A DNA stretch of 64,000 nt from Trachythela sp. YZ-2020 (GCA_016169945.1 JADLSH010000369.1:6280001-6344000), one strand, 5' to 3'. Counted from the stretch's first letter, positions 1 to 15,000 are shown. Notes: a model not told the origin generated them from the sequence alone. Made by a program: numbers and translations.

Positions 1-3000
1 AATCTTTGGTAAGTCAATTTATTTGTCTCATATGTATTATGTATATACTGTATTATAAAATGTATTTTTGGCCGTAAGTTGCAGTTTGTTTTACGGCATG
101 CGGCAATGGGTTTAAATGTGATCATAGTCCGACCATGGCTTCTGATTGGATGGTAACGATAACATTCATTTGTCTAATTGGCTGATACATTTCAAATGTG
201 TTTCGATTGTTGGCTTCATATACAATTGTTTTAGCTACGTCATATCAAGATCCAAATCAAGGTGCTGTCGAGCATGCAAAGGTAAATTTTTAGCATGCAA
301 GGAAAATACAGTTTCCATGCACCATGCAAGATTCAAAAGATACTTTCCACCATGCGAGGAAAACGCACTTTCAACATTCACAAATTGACATGCATGCTTC
401 GCATGACTTGCATGACGCTAAAACTTTGCGTTTAATAAATAATAATAGAGAAAAATAAATCACTCGACCAGGGTAAGATCTTGCCAAAATGGACCTTCCT
501 GCGTGAACCGTGGTAAGTTCGAAGAGTCAAAAGCTGATATTGAACAAGCTACATGGGCAGTTCTGCGTTGGTACTGAACCGATATGATATCCACAATAGA
601 TATTTTAACTTAATAAAACTATACATTTAGGTACTTGGCATTGTCGTGGGTCTTATATATCTACGTCTTTCATACAATCAAGAAAACATTCAGAATTTTG
701 CAGGACTGTTGTTCTTTATTGTCACGAATCTCTCTTTTGCCAGTCTACAAGGTGTTATTTTTGTAAGTTATAGACTGACTGGTATGCGCATGAATATATA
801 TATACTGCGAAGTTTTAAGCTTTTCAAAGTATAGAGATGATGGTCAACTTCAGAAATGTTGTCAAGACTGACAAGACTGCTAAATACGTATAATGAAAAG
901 AATTCAGATTAATTTCTCACTGTGATAACTATTGGTTAGCACCTTTGCACGATTGTGCTTACTGAAACTCGCCTAATTAGTATCTTTTTATCAAATTGAA
1001 AAATCTTTGCTCCAGCTGCTATCTGTCACTATATATTATGGAAAAAGCGAATGCTTGCCTTGCGCGCTGTCTCAAAATTTCTTTCAATACGCACAAGTTT
1101 ACAGTATTAACTAGTAACAGAAAGACAATATACGCGTTTACACTATACTATGAAAATTGCTGTATATTACTGTAAAATATAGTCTCGTCCGCAGGCATCT
1201 CATGAGTCACCTTGCCTGGGTTATCTGTGCCACTTTTGTTAACATTGTTTTACTGTAAATACTTTTCTAGGTTTTTCCTGTGGAGGTTCCTGTGTTTCTG
1301 AGAGAACATAAAAATGGGATGTATCGCACTGACACATATTATTTGGCTAAGACATTAGCTGAGGTAACGTTGGCAAGTGCTATCTCAGTCTATCAGTATG
1401 TATCAGTTAGCATCTCGATCCGTTGGTACATGAGCAAGTGGGTCAATCAATCAAAGGATTGCACCCAGAACAACTTAAACTTAAAGCTTTGGCAAACAAC
1501 AAAAATTGGAGGAAACATTCCAAATGTTCCTAGAACAGTGTTTCCTAGATTGCTCATGCCCAGTGTCAAACTTGTCTTCCAAAGCTGCATGTTCTGATGC
1601 AGCGTGCAATATAAATTAGTTAGACTTCCAGCTTTGTTTGAGCTAATATATAAATTAGTTGGACTTCCAGCTTTGTTAAGCTAATATATATGTATATCTT
1701 TTCTGGATACATGCAGGTTCCGATATTCTCGTTCGCTGCTATTTTATTAATTGTTATTTGTTATTGGATGGCAGGTAAGCGACAAAATTCCGCTACAGTA
1801 CACGGTATATATGTAATCTGTCAAAACCAGAATTATACGTTTTGTATGAATTTGGCGCCATCATACTTTAAACATTTTAACATTTTAACGTTTAAACGTT
1901 AAAGTTTAAACTTAAAGTTTAAGCAATTTAAACATTTTAACGAAAACGAATTCCAACAAGATTTAGCACAAGCGTTTAACTACTTTACATACAATTCTGA
2001 TCCAAATCTTGCCTGGCAGGAGTGGAAGGACATATTTTTGTCTATTTCTGACAACCATGCTCCCTATCGTACTAGAAAAGTTAGAAACGAGTATTGCCCA
2101 TGGTTGAATAATGAAATTAAAAAACTTAGCTATCATCGAGATTTCCTTAAAAAAAAGGCAGTGCGATTAAATTCTACTGCTTATACCGAGGCTTATAAAA
2201 GATGCAAAAACCAAGTTACCAAACTTATTAGGGATGCAAAAGCACACTATTATAAAACAAATCTGGAACAATGCAAAAATAGTAAAGATAGCTGGAGATT
2301 TATCAATCATTTACTCAACAGGAGAACGACTACAACAACAATCAACCAGATCACAGTTAATGGACAAACAATTACTGGTAACGATAATATAGCAAACGAG
2401 TTTAATAATTATTTTTGTGAAATAGGCCCTAAGCTTGCACAAACTATACCAGCAAGTAATGTAGACCCACTTCAATATATTACTGCTAATTCTAACAAGT
2501 TTACATTTAGACAAATTTCACCAATAGAATTATGCAGAAGACTAGATGGTATAAAATTAGGAAAGCTGCAGGACTCGACAAAATCACAAACAAACTGTTA
2601 AAGGCTGCAGGCTATACCATATGTGAAACCTTGCTTTATATTTTTAACCTGATCCTAGACGTTGGTATACTTCCAGACGACTTAAAACAGGCTAAGGTTA
2701 CGCCTATCTATAAGGAAGGTGACAAAAATGAATGCGGAAATTACAGACCTATATCCGTCATATCGGCAATTTCAAAAATGCTAGAGAAAATAGTTTATAA
2801 CCAACTTCTCAATTTTCTGAATGACAACAAAATAATTACAAAATGCCAATCTGGCTTCCGTAAATATCACTCTACTGAAACTGCTCTTTTGCAAACAACC
2901 AATGAATATTTAATGAATATGGATAAAGGCTTAATAAATGGTGTCTTGTTTCTTGATCTCAAAAAGGCATTCGATACAGTCGACCACAAAATCCTTCTTG

Positions 3001-6000
3001 CTAAACTTGAACTATACGGAGTTAAAGGTGTAGCCCTTAACTTCTTCAAATCGTACTTAACCAATAGAGTCAATTATGTACAGTCCAAGGTACAAATTCC
3101 CAACTGAAAAGATAAGTTGCGGAGTCCCACAGGGATCAAACTTAGGACCGTTATTATTCTCATTGTACATAAACGATCTTCCTAACTGTCTCGAACAAAC
3201 AGAGGCATCTATGTTTGCAGATGACACAAATATATCAAGCATTGGTAATTCACCTGCGGACATAGAAGTGAAACTAAACAATGATTTGCACAACGTCAAT
3301 AACTGGTTAATAGCAAACAAGCTTACTTTAAACGTTAAAAACTGAATTTATGCTAATAGCCTCTAAACGAAAATTGAAACAATTCTCACATGACCCATGT
3401 ATACTGATTGGTAATCATAACATCAAACAGGTAACCAATAAAAAGTACTGGGAATTACTTTAGACGATGAATTGAGATGGCATAAACACAATGATCTTCA
3501 ATGCAAAAAACTATCCAAGAGCATTGCCTTATTAAGACGAGCCAAACGATTTGTTAGCCAAAACGTGTTAATTAACATGTACAACTCACTAGTCTTACCT
3601 CACTTTACCTATTGCTCCAATGTGTGGAATGACGGCAGTCGTACACATACTGACAAGCTTTTAAAAATGCAAAAACGAGCGGCTAGAATTATCACAGGGT
3701 CAACTTACGAAGTAAGATCGAAAGATATATTTAATATTTTACACTGGGAACCAATTGAAACCACTCTTAAGAAAAGAGAAATGATAATGACATTTAAGGC
3801 CTTACAAGGCCAACTGCCAGAATGTATGACTAACATCTTTAAAATTTGCCAAAATGATATGTACCCGTTAAGAAGTAATGACTGTAAACTTTACTTGGAA
3901 AAACCTAAAACAGACTTCTTGAAGAAATCGTTTTCATATCGAGGTGCTGCATCATGGAACAATCTTCCAAATGATGTTGCCAACAACTACAAAGAGCTCT
4001 CCATAAGTAACTTCAAAACTTTAATCCACAACTATTTCACCAATTTGGAGAGAAATAGTGTATGACAACCACCTGTGGGGCGGATTCTGATCCGAAGGAG
4101 TAATTTTTGGGTCTGGGAGGGTTAACATAACATACTATTTCTAGTTATATACGTGATTCATTCTAAGTTTTATATATAGTGTTCACTGCATGGGCTTTCT
4201 TTTTTTATATAGTCAGTATGTATAATAGATTTTTCATATTTGTAAATATCCTAACGGCCCCTTGAAAAGCAGTTTAATCTGAAGGGCTACCGTTTTTAAA
4301 TAAGATGAATAATAATAATAATAATAATACTTTATTTCAGTTGACCTATATAAGTAGTAGTGTAGGTAGTTTTCGAGCCCCTTTTGTAGGGGGGAGCAAG
4401 GGGGGAGCACATCATTAAAAATTCAAACATATGGTACATTAACATACAGGGGGAAGCAGCATCATTAACATAATGTAGGGGAGAGCACGAACATTAGCAT
4501 ATGAGAGTGTGCAACATCATTAACATTCATTAATGATATGCAAGGCGAGTTTGGACAAAACAGTCATTATGTTGAGTTCAGCGTTTTAATTCCATAAACA
4601 TACTTTATACCAATCTATCGAATGCTTATATTAGAAATATACCTCTTCTACAAAGTTTTCAAGAGTTTATTTAGTAAAGCCTATACAAGCGAGATTTACA
4701 AACATTGTCGTTTTGGCGTTAGAAACATAAATATTTTGATGCATTTGTTGCTAATGTAAACTAAAGACACAATAGCTTAACTCATTAAGGGATTAAGTCA
4801 AAAGGCTTGGCGATAAGATTAGTGTTACGGGTGCGCACACATGACGTCACTCAAGGCGAGCCTGGGCATGAAAGTCGTTTAAGCATTTTTATCACAAAAG
4901 TAATCGCTTTTTAATTAGCGTCCCATGTTAGCGTCGCTACAAAATTTTCCAAACATTTGATCTAAGCATAGTTAAGGTCTTATAGAGAAATAAAAATATA
5001 TGTTTGCCAAGCGAATGTTAAAGGGATTTAAACCATACAATTAAAGTTTCAAGCGTTTTAGATGTAGCAGAGGATGATTTTTAAGCGAGATTTACGAGCA
5101 TATATACAAACATTGTATGTAAACACAATTCTATGCGTAGGTTTGTAAGTCATTTGTAAATCGTTAACGACGATTTGAATAAATTGAGAATATTCAATTA
5201 TAGGACGGGACGATATTGTACAATGTACATACAGCACCGCACAGAAATAATTTTTAACATCGTTAGTAAGGTCTACTCCTAAGAGCATATCGTTTAGGAG
5301 TCTTTAAAGAGTTCTCATATTTTTTGTCTGCCTTCGGGTGATAATCTTACAATATCTTCAACTTTCATATGAATATATTTTGGTCTCTCATGAAGCAGTC
5401 TTTGTTTGTAACCTCGTTGCTCTGGCGTCATCATTGCTAAATCTTTAGGTCTTCAATCTGAAAAGTGTACCCAATTAAATCTATTTTTAACCAAGTAAAT
5501 AAAGTCTGCTCTGGGTCTGCTTCTAAGAGCGTATTATTCTTAAACTCCATCACTCGCTTGGGTATATATATATATTGTCCGAGTCAACCTCGTTGCTTTT
5601 TCACCTTTTAACCATAACTTTACATTTCTTTAACCCATACCGAGCAACATATCTCTGATATACTTGTTAACTAATCCAATTTCTATGACTATGACTATGA
5701 CAGCTATGCTAAGAGCGATTCAAGAGTCATGAGACGAATCATAAGAGAGCTTATGAAGTGTATTTGGAGAAAAAACTTGTTGAACAAGTCGTAGTTGTCA
5801 TATAAGTCTAGAAATTTTCATATTGTAACTGGAAATTATTTTATTTTAAATAAATATTCGATATAAACGAAGCGTAGTTGTATTTTAGAGTTTTCAAGCA
5901 AACATTGTGTATAGTTTTGCACCGTAACACTAAGCGATCGTATAGTGCGACGTGTATAAATACAAAGGGATTTCATGTTATATTGCCACTGGTGGCGGAC

Positions 6001-9000
6001 AGATGGAACGCATTAAAGACGGTAGTATGTAAGATTATTTCGCTAACAAGCGTTAGACTGCTATCTATGAGCTTTAAGTTAACGAGAGTTCGAATCTCTC
6101 ACAGGGGCGCAAAACTTTTTCTATTTGATGATTTATAGACATCGTGTCCAAACATTTAGCGCTTGCTACGTGTTGTTAGGCAAGAGCATTTTGGTCTAAT
6201 TTACATATAGTCTAGGACCTGTATAGGAGTTTGTATGCGTTTCATTTACACAGGCAATCTCAACTGTTTTAGGGTAAAATGACAGATAGGCCCGAGCCGA
6301 GCTCTAAGATGTAAGGATAGGCCCGAGCAGAGCTCTAAGATGTAAGGATAGGTCCGAGTCGAGCTCTAAGATGTAAGGATAGGCTCGAGCAGAGCTCTAA
6401 GATGTAAGGATAGGCCCGAGCCGAGCTCTAAGATGTAAGGATAGGCCCGAGCCGAGCTCTAAGATGTAAGGATAGGCCCGAGCAGAGCTCTAAGATGTAA
6501 GGATAGGTCCGAGTCGAGCTCTAAGATGTAAGGATAGGCTCGAGCAGAGCTCTAAGATGTAAGGATAGGCCCGAGTCGAGCTCTAAGATGTAAGGATAGG
6601 CCCGAGCCGAGCTCTAAGATGTAAGGATAGGCCCGAGCAGAGCTCTAAGATGTAAGGATAGGTCCGAGCAGAGCTCTAAGATGTAAGGATAGGTCCGAGC
6701 CGAGCTCTAAGATGTGAGATAGGTCGAGCAGAGCTCTAAGATGTGAGATAGGCCCGAGTCGAGCTCTAAGATGTAAGGATAGGCCCGAGCCGAGCTCTAA
6801 GATGTAAGGATAGGCCCGAGCAGAGCTCTAAGATGTAAGGATAGGCCCGAGCAGAGCTCTAAGATGTAAGGATAGGCCCGAGTCGAGCTCTAAGATGTAA
6901 GGATAGGTCCGAGTCGAGCTCTAAGATGTAAGGATAGGCTCGAGCAGAGCTCTAAGATGTAAGGATAGGCCCGAGTCGAGCTCTAAGATGTAAGGATAGG
7001 CCCGAGCCGAGCTCTAAGATGTAAGGATAGGCCCGAGTCGAGCTCTAAGATGTAAGGATAGGTCCGAGTCGAGCTCTAAGATGTAAGGATAGGCTCGAGC
7101 AGAGCTCTAAGATGTAAGGATAGGCCCGAGTCGAGCTCTAAGATGTAAGGATAGGTCCGAGCTGAGCTCTAAGATGTAAGGATAGGCCCGAGTCGAGCTC
7201 TAAGATGTAAGGATAGGCCCGAGTCGAGCTCTAAGATGTAAGGATAGGCCCGAGCTGAGCTCTAAGATGTAAGGATAGGCCCGAGCCGAGCTCTAAGATG
7301 TAAGGATAGGCCCGAGCCGAGCTCTAAGATGTAAGGATAGGTCCGAGCAGAGCTCTAAGATGTAAGGATAGGTCCGAGCAGAGCTCTAAGATGTAAGGAT
7401 AGGCCCGAGCTGAGCTCTAAGATGTAAGGATAGGCCCGAGCCGAGCTCTAAGATGTAAGGATAGGTCCGAGCAGAGCTCTAAGATGTAAGGATAGGTCCG
7501 AGCAGAGCTCTAAGATGTAAGGATAGGCCCGAGCAGAGCTCTAAGATGTAAGGATAGGCCCGAGCCGAGCTCTAAGATGTAAGGATAGGTCCGAGCAGAG
7601 CTCTAAGATGTAAGGATAGGTCCGAGCAGAGCTCTAAGATGTAAGGATAGGTCCGAGTCGAGCTCTAAGATGTAAGGATAGGCCCGAGCCGAGCTCTAAG
7701 ATGTAAGGATAGGCCCGAGCCGAGCTCTAAGATGTAAGGATAGGCCCGAGCCGAGCTCTAAGATGTGAGATAGGCCCGAGCAGAGCTCTAAGATGTGAGA
7801 TAGGTCGAGTCGAGCTCTAAGATGTAAGGATAGGCCCGAGCCGAGCTCTAAGATGTAAGATAGGCCCGAGCAGAGCTCTAAGATGTGAGATAGGCCCGAG
7901 CCGAGCTCTAAGATGTGAGATAGGCCCGAGCAGAGCTCTAAGATGTGAGATAGGCTCGAGCAGAGCTCTAAGATGTAAGGATAGGTCCGAGCAGAGCTCT
8001 AAGATGTAAGGATAGGCCCGAGCCGAGCTCTAAGATGTAAGGATAGGCCCGAGCCGAGCTCTAAGATGTAAGGATAGGCCCGAGCAGAGCTCTAAGATGT
8101 AAGGATAGGTCCGAGTCGAGCTCTAAGATGTAAGGATAGGCTCGAGCAGAGCTCTAAGATGGAAGGATAGGCCCGCGCAGAGCTCTAAGATGTAAGGATA
8201 GGTCCGAGCAGAGCTCTAAGATGTAAGGATAGGCCCGAGCAGAGCTCTAAGATGTAAGGATAGGCCCGAGCAGAGCTCTAAGATGTAAGGATAGGCCCGA
8301 GTCGAGCTCTAAGATGTAAGGATAGGTCCGAGTCGAGCTCTAAGATGTAAGAGATAGGCTCGAGCAGAGCTCTAAGATGTGAGATAGGTCGAGCAGAGCT
8401 CTAAGATGTAAGAGATAGGCCCGAGTCGAGCTCTAAGATGTAGAGATAGGCCCGAGCAGAGCTCTAAGATGTGAGATAGGTCCGAGCAGAGCTCTAAGAT
8501 GTGAGATAGGTCAGAGTCGAGCTCTAAGATGTAAGGATAGGCCCGAGCAGAGCTCTAAGATGTGAGATAGGCCCGAGCAGAGCTCTAAGATGTGAGATAG
8601 GCCCGAGCAGAGCTCTAAGATGTAAGGATAGGCCCGAGCAGAGCTCTAAGATGTAAGTGATAGGCTCGAGCAGAGCTCTAAGATGTGAGATAGGCCCAGT
8701 CGAGCTCTAAGATGTAAGGATAGGCCCGAGCCGAGCTCTAAGATGTGAGATAGGCCCAGGCAGAGCTCTAAGATGTGAGATAGGTCCGAGTCGAGCTCTA
8801 AGATGTGAGATAGGCTCGAGCAGAGCTCTAAGATGTAAGGATAGGCCCGAGTCGAGCTCTAAGATGTAAGGATAGGTCCGTGTCGAGCTCTAAGATGTAA
8901 GGATAGGCTCGAGCAGAGCTCTAAGATGTAAGGATAGGCTCGAGCAGAGCTCTAAGATGTAAGGATAGGCCCGAGCCGAGCTCTAAGATGTAAGGATAGG

Positions 9001-12000
9001 CCCAGCCGAGCTCTAAGATGTGAGATAGGTCCGAGCCGAGCTCTCTAAGATGTGAGATAGGTCCGAGTCGAGCTCTAAGATGTGAGATAGGCCCGAGCAG
9101 AGCTCTAAGATGTAAGGATAGGTCCGAGTCGAGCTCTAAGATGTAAGGATAGGACCGAGTCGAGCTCTAAGATGTAAGGATAGGTCCGAGTCGAGCTCTA
9201 GGATGTGAGATAGGCCCGAGTCGAGCTCTAAGATGTAAGGATAGGTCGAGCAGAGCTCTAAGATGAGATAGGCCCGAGTCGAGCTCTAAGATGTGAGATA
9301 GGTCGAGTCGAGCTCTAAGATGTAAGGATAGGTCCGAGCAGAGCTCTAAGATGTAAGGATAGGCCCGAGTCGAGCTCTAAGATGTAAGGATAGGTCCGAG
9401 TCGAGCTCTAAGATGTAAGGATAGGTCCGAGTCGAGCTCTAAGATGTAAGGATAGGCCCGAGTCGAGCTCTAAGATGTAAGGATAGGTCCGAGTCGAGCT
9501 CTAAGATGTAAGGATAGGTCCGAGTCGAGCTCTAAGATGTAAGGATAGGTCCGAGTCGAGCTCTAAGATGTAAGGATAGGTCCGAGTCGAGCTCTAAGAT
9601 GTAAGGATAGGTCCGAGTCGAGCTCTAAGATGTAAGGATAGGTCCGAGCAGAGCTCTAAGATGTAAGGATAGGCCCGAGTCGAGCTCTAAGATGTAAGGA
9701 TAGGTCCGAGTCGAGCTCTAAGATGTAAGGATAGGTCCGAGTCGAGCTCTAAGATGTAAGGATAGGTCCGAGTCGAGCTCTAAGATGTAAGGATAGGTCC
9801 GAGCAGAGCTCTAAGATGTAAGGATAGGCCCGAGCAGAGCTCTAAGATGTAAGGATAGGCCCGAGCAGAGCTCTAAGATGTAAGGATAGGCCCGAGCAGA
9901 GCTCTAAGATGTAAGGATAGGCCCGAGTCGAGCTCTAAGATGTAAGGATAGGCCCGAGCCGAGCTCTAAGATGTAAGGATAGGCCCGAGCAGAGCTCTAA
10001 GATGTAAGGATAGGCTCGAGCAGAGCTCTAAGATGTAAGGATAGGCTCGAGCAGAGCTCTAAGATGTAAGGATAGGCCCGAGCAGAGCTCTAAGATGTAA
10101 GGATAGGCTCGAGCAGAGCTCTAAGATGTAAGGATAGGTCCGAGTCGAGCTCTAAGATGTAAGGATAGGTCCGAGTCGAGCTCTAAGATGTAAGGATAGG
10201 CCCGAGTCGAGCTCTAAGATGTAAGGATAGGCCCAGTCGAGCTCTAAGATGTAAGGATAGGCCCAGGCCGAGCTCTAAGATGTATGGATAGGCCCAGCAG
10301 AGCTCTAAGATGTAAGATAGGCCCGAGCAGAGCTCTAAGATGTAGAGATAGGCCGAGCAGAGCTCTAAGATGTAAGGATAGGTCCGAGCAGAGCTCTAAG
10401 ATGTGAGATAGGCCCGAGCAGAGCTCTAAGATGTAAGATAGGTCCGAGTCGAGCTCTAAGATGTGAGATAGGCCCAAGCAGAGCTCTAAGATGTAGAGAT
10501 AGGTCCGAGCAGAGCTCTAAGATGTAAGGATAGGTCCGAGCAGAGCTCTAAGATGTAAGGATAGGCCCGAGCAGAGCTCTAAGATGTAAGGATAGGCCCG
10601 AGCAGAGCTCTAAGATGTAAGGATAGGCCCGAGACGAGCTCTAAGATGTAAGGATAGGCCCGAGCAGAGCTCTAAGATGTAAGGATAGGTCCGAGCCAAG
10701 CATAGTATATATCTCCGAGCCTAGTATATATACCTCCGAGCCGAGCGAGCTTTGCTCCATATCGAACGAGCTTAGCTCCAAATCGAGCGAGTTTAGCTCC
10801 ATATCGAGCGAGCTTAGATGGACTATAGTCATAGACTATAGTCATAGACTATAGTCATAGACTATAGTCATAGACTATAGTCATAGACTATAGTCATAGA
10901 CTATAGTCATAGACTATAGTCATAGACTATAGTCATAGACTATAGTCATATACTATAGTCATAGACTATAGTCATAGACTATAGACTATAGTCATAGTCA
11001 TAGTCATGGACTATAGTCATAGACTATAGTCATAGTCATGGACTATAGTCATAGACTATAGTCATAGTCATGGACTATAGTCATAGACTATAGTCATAGT
11101 CATGACTATAGTCATAGACTATAGTCATAGTCATGGACTATAGTCCTAGGCTATAGTCATAGTCATGGACTATAGTCATAGACTATAGTCATAGTCATAG
11201 ACTATAGTCATAGTCATGGACTATAGTCATAGACTATAGTCATAGTCATGGACTATAGTCATAGACTATAGTCATAGTCATGGACTATAGTCATAGACTA
11301 TAGTCATTGTCATAGACTATGACTTTTGTCTATGACTATAGTCTATGACTATAGTCCATGACTATGACTATAGTCGTAGACTATAGACTATAGTCATAGA
11401 CTATAGTCCATGAATATGACTGTAGTCTATGACTATGACTATAGTCTATAGTCATAGACTATAGTCGTAGACTATAGACTATAGTCATAGACTATAGTCA
11501 TAGTCATAGTCATAGACTATAGTCATATTCATTGACTATAGTCATAGACTATAGTCATAGTCATGGACTATAGTCATAGACTATAGTCATAGTCATGAAC
11601 TATAGTCATAGACTATAGTCATAGACTATAGTCATAGTCATGGACTATAGTCATAGGCTATAGTCATAGTCATGGACTATAGTCATAGACTATAGTCATA
11701 GTCATGGACTATAGTCATAGGCTATAGTCATAGTCATGGACTATAGTCATAGACTATAGTCATAGTCATGACTATAGTCCATGACTATGACTATAGTCTA
11801 TGACTATAGTCCATGACTATGACTATAGTCTATGACTATAGTCCATAACTATGACTATAGTCTATGACTATAGTCTATGACTATAGTCCATGACTATGAC
11901 TATAGTCTATGACTATAGTCATAGACTATAGTCCATCTAAGCTCGCTCGATATGGAGCTAAACTCGCTCGATTTGGAGCTAAGCTCGCTCGATATGGAGC

Positions 12001-15000
12001 AAAGCTCGCTCGGCTCGGAGGTATATATACCTATCCTTACATCTTAGAGCTTGGCTCGGGCCTATCTTTACATCTTAGAGCTCTGCTCGGGCCTATCCTT
12101 ACATCTTAGAGCTCGGCTCGGACCTATCCTTACATCTTAGAGCTCGACTCGGGCCTATCCTTACATCTTAGAGCTCTGCTCGGGCCTATCCTTACATCTT
12201 AGAGCTCTGCTCGGGCCTATCCTTACATCTTAGAGCTCAGCTCAGGCCTATCCTTACATCTTAGAGCTCGACTCGGGCCTATCCTTACATCTTAGAGCTC
12301 GGCTCGCCTATCCTTACATCTTAGAGCTCGGCTCAGGCCTATCACTTACATCTTAGAGCTCTGCTCGGGCCTATCCTTACATCTTAGAGCTCGACTCGGA
12401 CCTATCCTTACATCTTAGAGCTCGGCTCGGACCTATCCTTACATCTTAGAGCTCGGCTCGGGCCTATCCTTACATCTTAGAGCTCGGCTCGGGCCTATCC
12501 TTACATCTTAGAGCTCAGCTCGGGCCTATCCTTACATCTTAGAGCTCGTCTCGGGCCTATCCTTACATCTTAGAGCTCGGCTCGGAGCTATCCTTACATC
12601 TTAGGGCTCGGCTCGGGCCTATCCTTACATATTAGAGCTCGACTCAGGCCTATCTCACATCTTAGAGCTCGGCTCAGGCCTATCTCTACATCTTAGAGCT
12701 CGACTCGGACCTATCTCACATCTTAGAGCTCGACTCGGGCCTATCCTTACATCTTAGAGCTCTGCTCGGGCCTATCCTTACATCTTAGAGCTCGGCTCGG
12801 GCCTATCCTTACATCTTAGAGCTCGACTCGGGCCTATCCTTACATCTTAGAGCTCTGCTCGGGCCTATCCTTACATCTTAGAGCTCGGCTCGGGCCTATC
12901 CTTACATCTTAGAGCTCGACTCGGGCCTATCCTTACATCTTAGAGCTCGACTCGGACCTATCCTTACATCTTAGAGCTCTGCTCGGGCCTATCCTTACAT
13001 CTTAGAGCTCGGCTCGGGCCTATCTGTCATTTTACCCTAAAACAGTTGAGATTACCTGTGCTAAATGAAACGCATACAAACTCCTATACAGGTCCTAGAC
13101 TATATGTTAATTAGACCAAAATGCTCTTGCCTAACAACACGTAGCAAGCGCTAAATGTTTGTACACGATGTCTATAAATCATCAAATAGAAAAAGTTTTG
13201 CGCCCCTGTTAGAGATTCGAACTCTCGTTAACTTAAAGCTCATAGATAGCAGTCTAACGCTTGTTAGCGAAATAATCTTACGTACCACCGTCTTTAATGC
13301 GTTCCATCTGTCCGCCACCAGTGGCAATATAACATGAAATCCCTTTGTATTTATACACGTCGCACTATACGATCGCTCAGTGTTACGGTGCAAAACTATA
13401 CACAATGTTTGCATGAAAACTCTAAAATCAACTACGCTTCGTTTATATCGAATATTTATTTAAAATAAAATAATTTACAGTTACAATATGAAAATTTCTG
13501 TCATAGTCATAGTCATAGAAATTGGATTAGTTAACAAGTATATCAGAGATATGTTGCTCGGTATGGGTTAAAGAAATGTAAAGTTATGGTTAAAAGGTGA
13601 AAAAGCAACGAGGTTGACTCGGACAATATATATATATACCCAAGCGAGTGATGGAGTTTAAGAATAATACGCTCTTAGAAGCAGACCCAGAGCAGACTTT
13701 ATTTACTTGGTTAAAAATAGATTCAATTGGGTAGACTTTTCAGTTAACATTAGTAACACTAATCTTATCGCCAAGCCTTTTGACTTAATCCCTTAATGAG
13801 TTAAGCTATTGTGTCTTTAGTTTACATTGGCAACAAATGCATCAAAATATTTATGTTTCTAACGCCAAAACGACAATGTTTGTAAATCTCGTTTGTATAG
13901 GCTTTACTAAATAAACGCTTGAAAACTTTTTAGAAGAGGTATATTTCTAATATAAGCATTCGATAGATTGGTATAAAGTATGTTTATGGAATTATCAGGT
14001 TTGGGAAAAATGGAAAACGCTGAACTCAACATAATGACTGTTTTGCCCAAACTCGCCTTGCATATCATTAATGAATGTTGATCAGGTTTCAAGTTCTTCA
14101 TGTAACCAAAATAAAACAGTAATGAATAAAGTTGCTAATTATCTAATGAAAAATTAGAATACGGTAAGCAAAATATATATAAAACTCAGAAACTACCCGA
14201 GTCCCGAAACGTTGCAATTAAAAACAAATTAAACCTGTGTATGATCCTGAAACAAAAGATTTAAATTAAAAGATTCTTAGCTTAATATGAACAAAGGTGA
14301 AAGTTTTAGAAAAAGGATTAAAGTCTGCAGTAAGGGACCGGTCATAAAGTATGTGTACTGGGGGGGTGGAGGGTAAGTTGGGGGGGGTACGAAACAAATT
14401 ATCTAACCTTTGGGGGGTATGAGGCGAGTTACGACATTTGTGGGGGGTACGAAACAAAAAATGAGTTTAATACTATGTCCATGATTAAAACTACAAACTT
14501 TAATACTTTAATAAAATTGAGTGTATGTTCTTATAATAATTAAATTGCAATGTAGCACAGTAGCATTTATCGGAAAGTAACTAGATCGGAACCTATTAGT
14601 TTGACATCTCTGCAACCTGAACAGTCTTTGATTACGTAATTTTACCGTCGGGTAGCTCCCCTACTCGTTTAGAATGATTTAAATATTAAAAAAGATATGA
14701 AATACGTCACGACGTTCTGTTGATATATGGCAAGGAATACTGGCAAGCATACAAAAGTACGGATTGGATACATGTGGTGTAAAAGAGCACTATTAAATAT
14801 ATGTCAATGCTCAAAACTTGGATTAACAATAACAATTTGTAACAGATTATGTTCTTGGCATTTATATTTGTTTCATGTTTTTTTGGGGGGAGGGTGATTG
14901 GTTGGGTGGGGGGGGGTACGAAACATTTCATCACCTTTGAGGGGGGTATTAAATATTTTCCGACGCTTTTCGGGGGGGTGCCAAATTTTATGGTAGTATT

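Larger units (their letters stand above)
4522..14079. mobile_element. Giant foldback (FB/Galileo-like) inverted-repeat element
   Basis: A 9.6-kb near-palindrome. The left arm runs inward as unique outer part (4522-6283), 31-bp tandem array (6284-10696) and short inner unique part (10697-10816). The centre is a GACTATAGTC array (10817-11932). The right arm repeats everything in reverse complement (inner 11933-12029, array 12030-13026, outer 13027-14079). The outermost sequence AACATTCATTAATGATATGC is shared by both ends. Long inverted repeats carrying internal tandem repeats are the hallmark of foldback transposons. No transposase is visible, so the element would be non-autonomous. It lies wholly inside an ABCG intron. 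No clear target-site duplication was found. The arms are unequal: the left arm has extra blocks near 4829-5460 and 5697-5820. Confidence 0.85.

Noticed and set aside
5975..6110. tRNA-Leu/Ser-like gene in the palindrome arm
   Set aside because: A B-box-like stem-loop is present, but no matching acceptor stem or believable anticodon arm could be built.
5878..6138. 86-codon open frame, also present at 13172-13414 on the other strand
   Set aside because: It is the same sequence in the two palindrome arms. Differences include amino-acid changes without sign of constraint, it overlaps a tRNA-like stem-loop, and it matches no family I know.
6284..10696. Regular 31-bp repeats looking like a CRISPR array
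   Set aside because: Units are contiguous with no unique spacers, no cas genes occur, and the setting is an animal intron.
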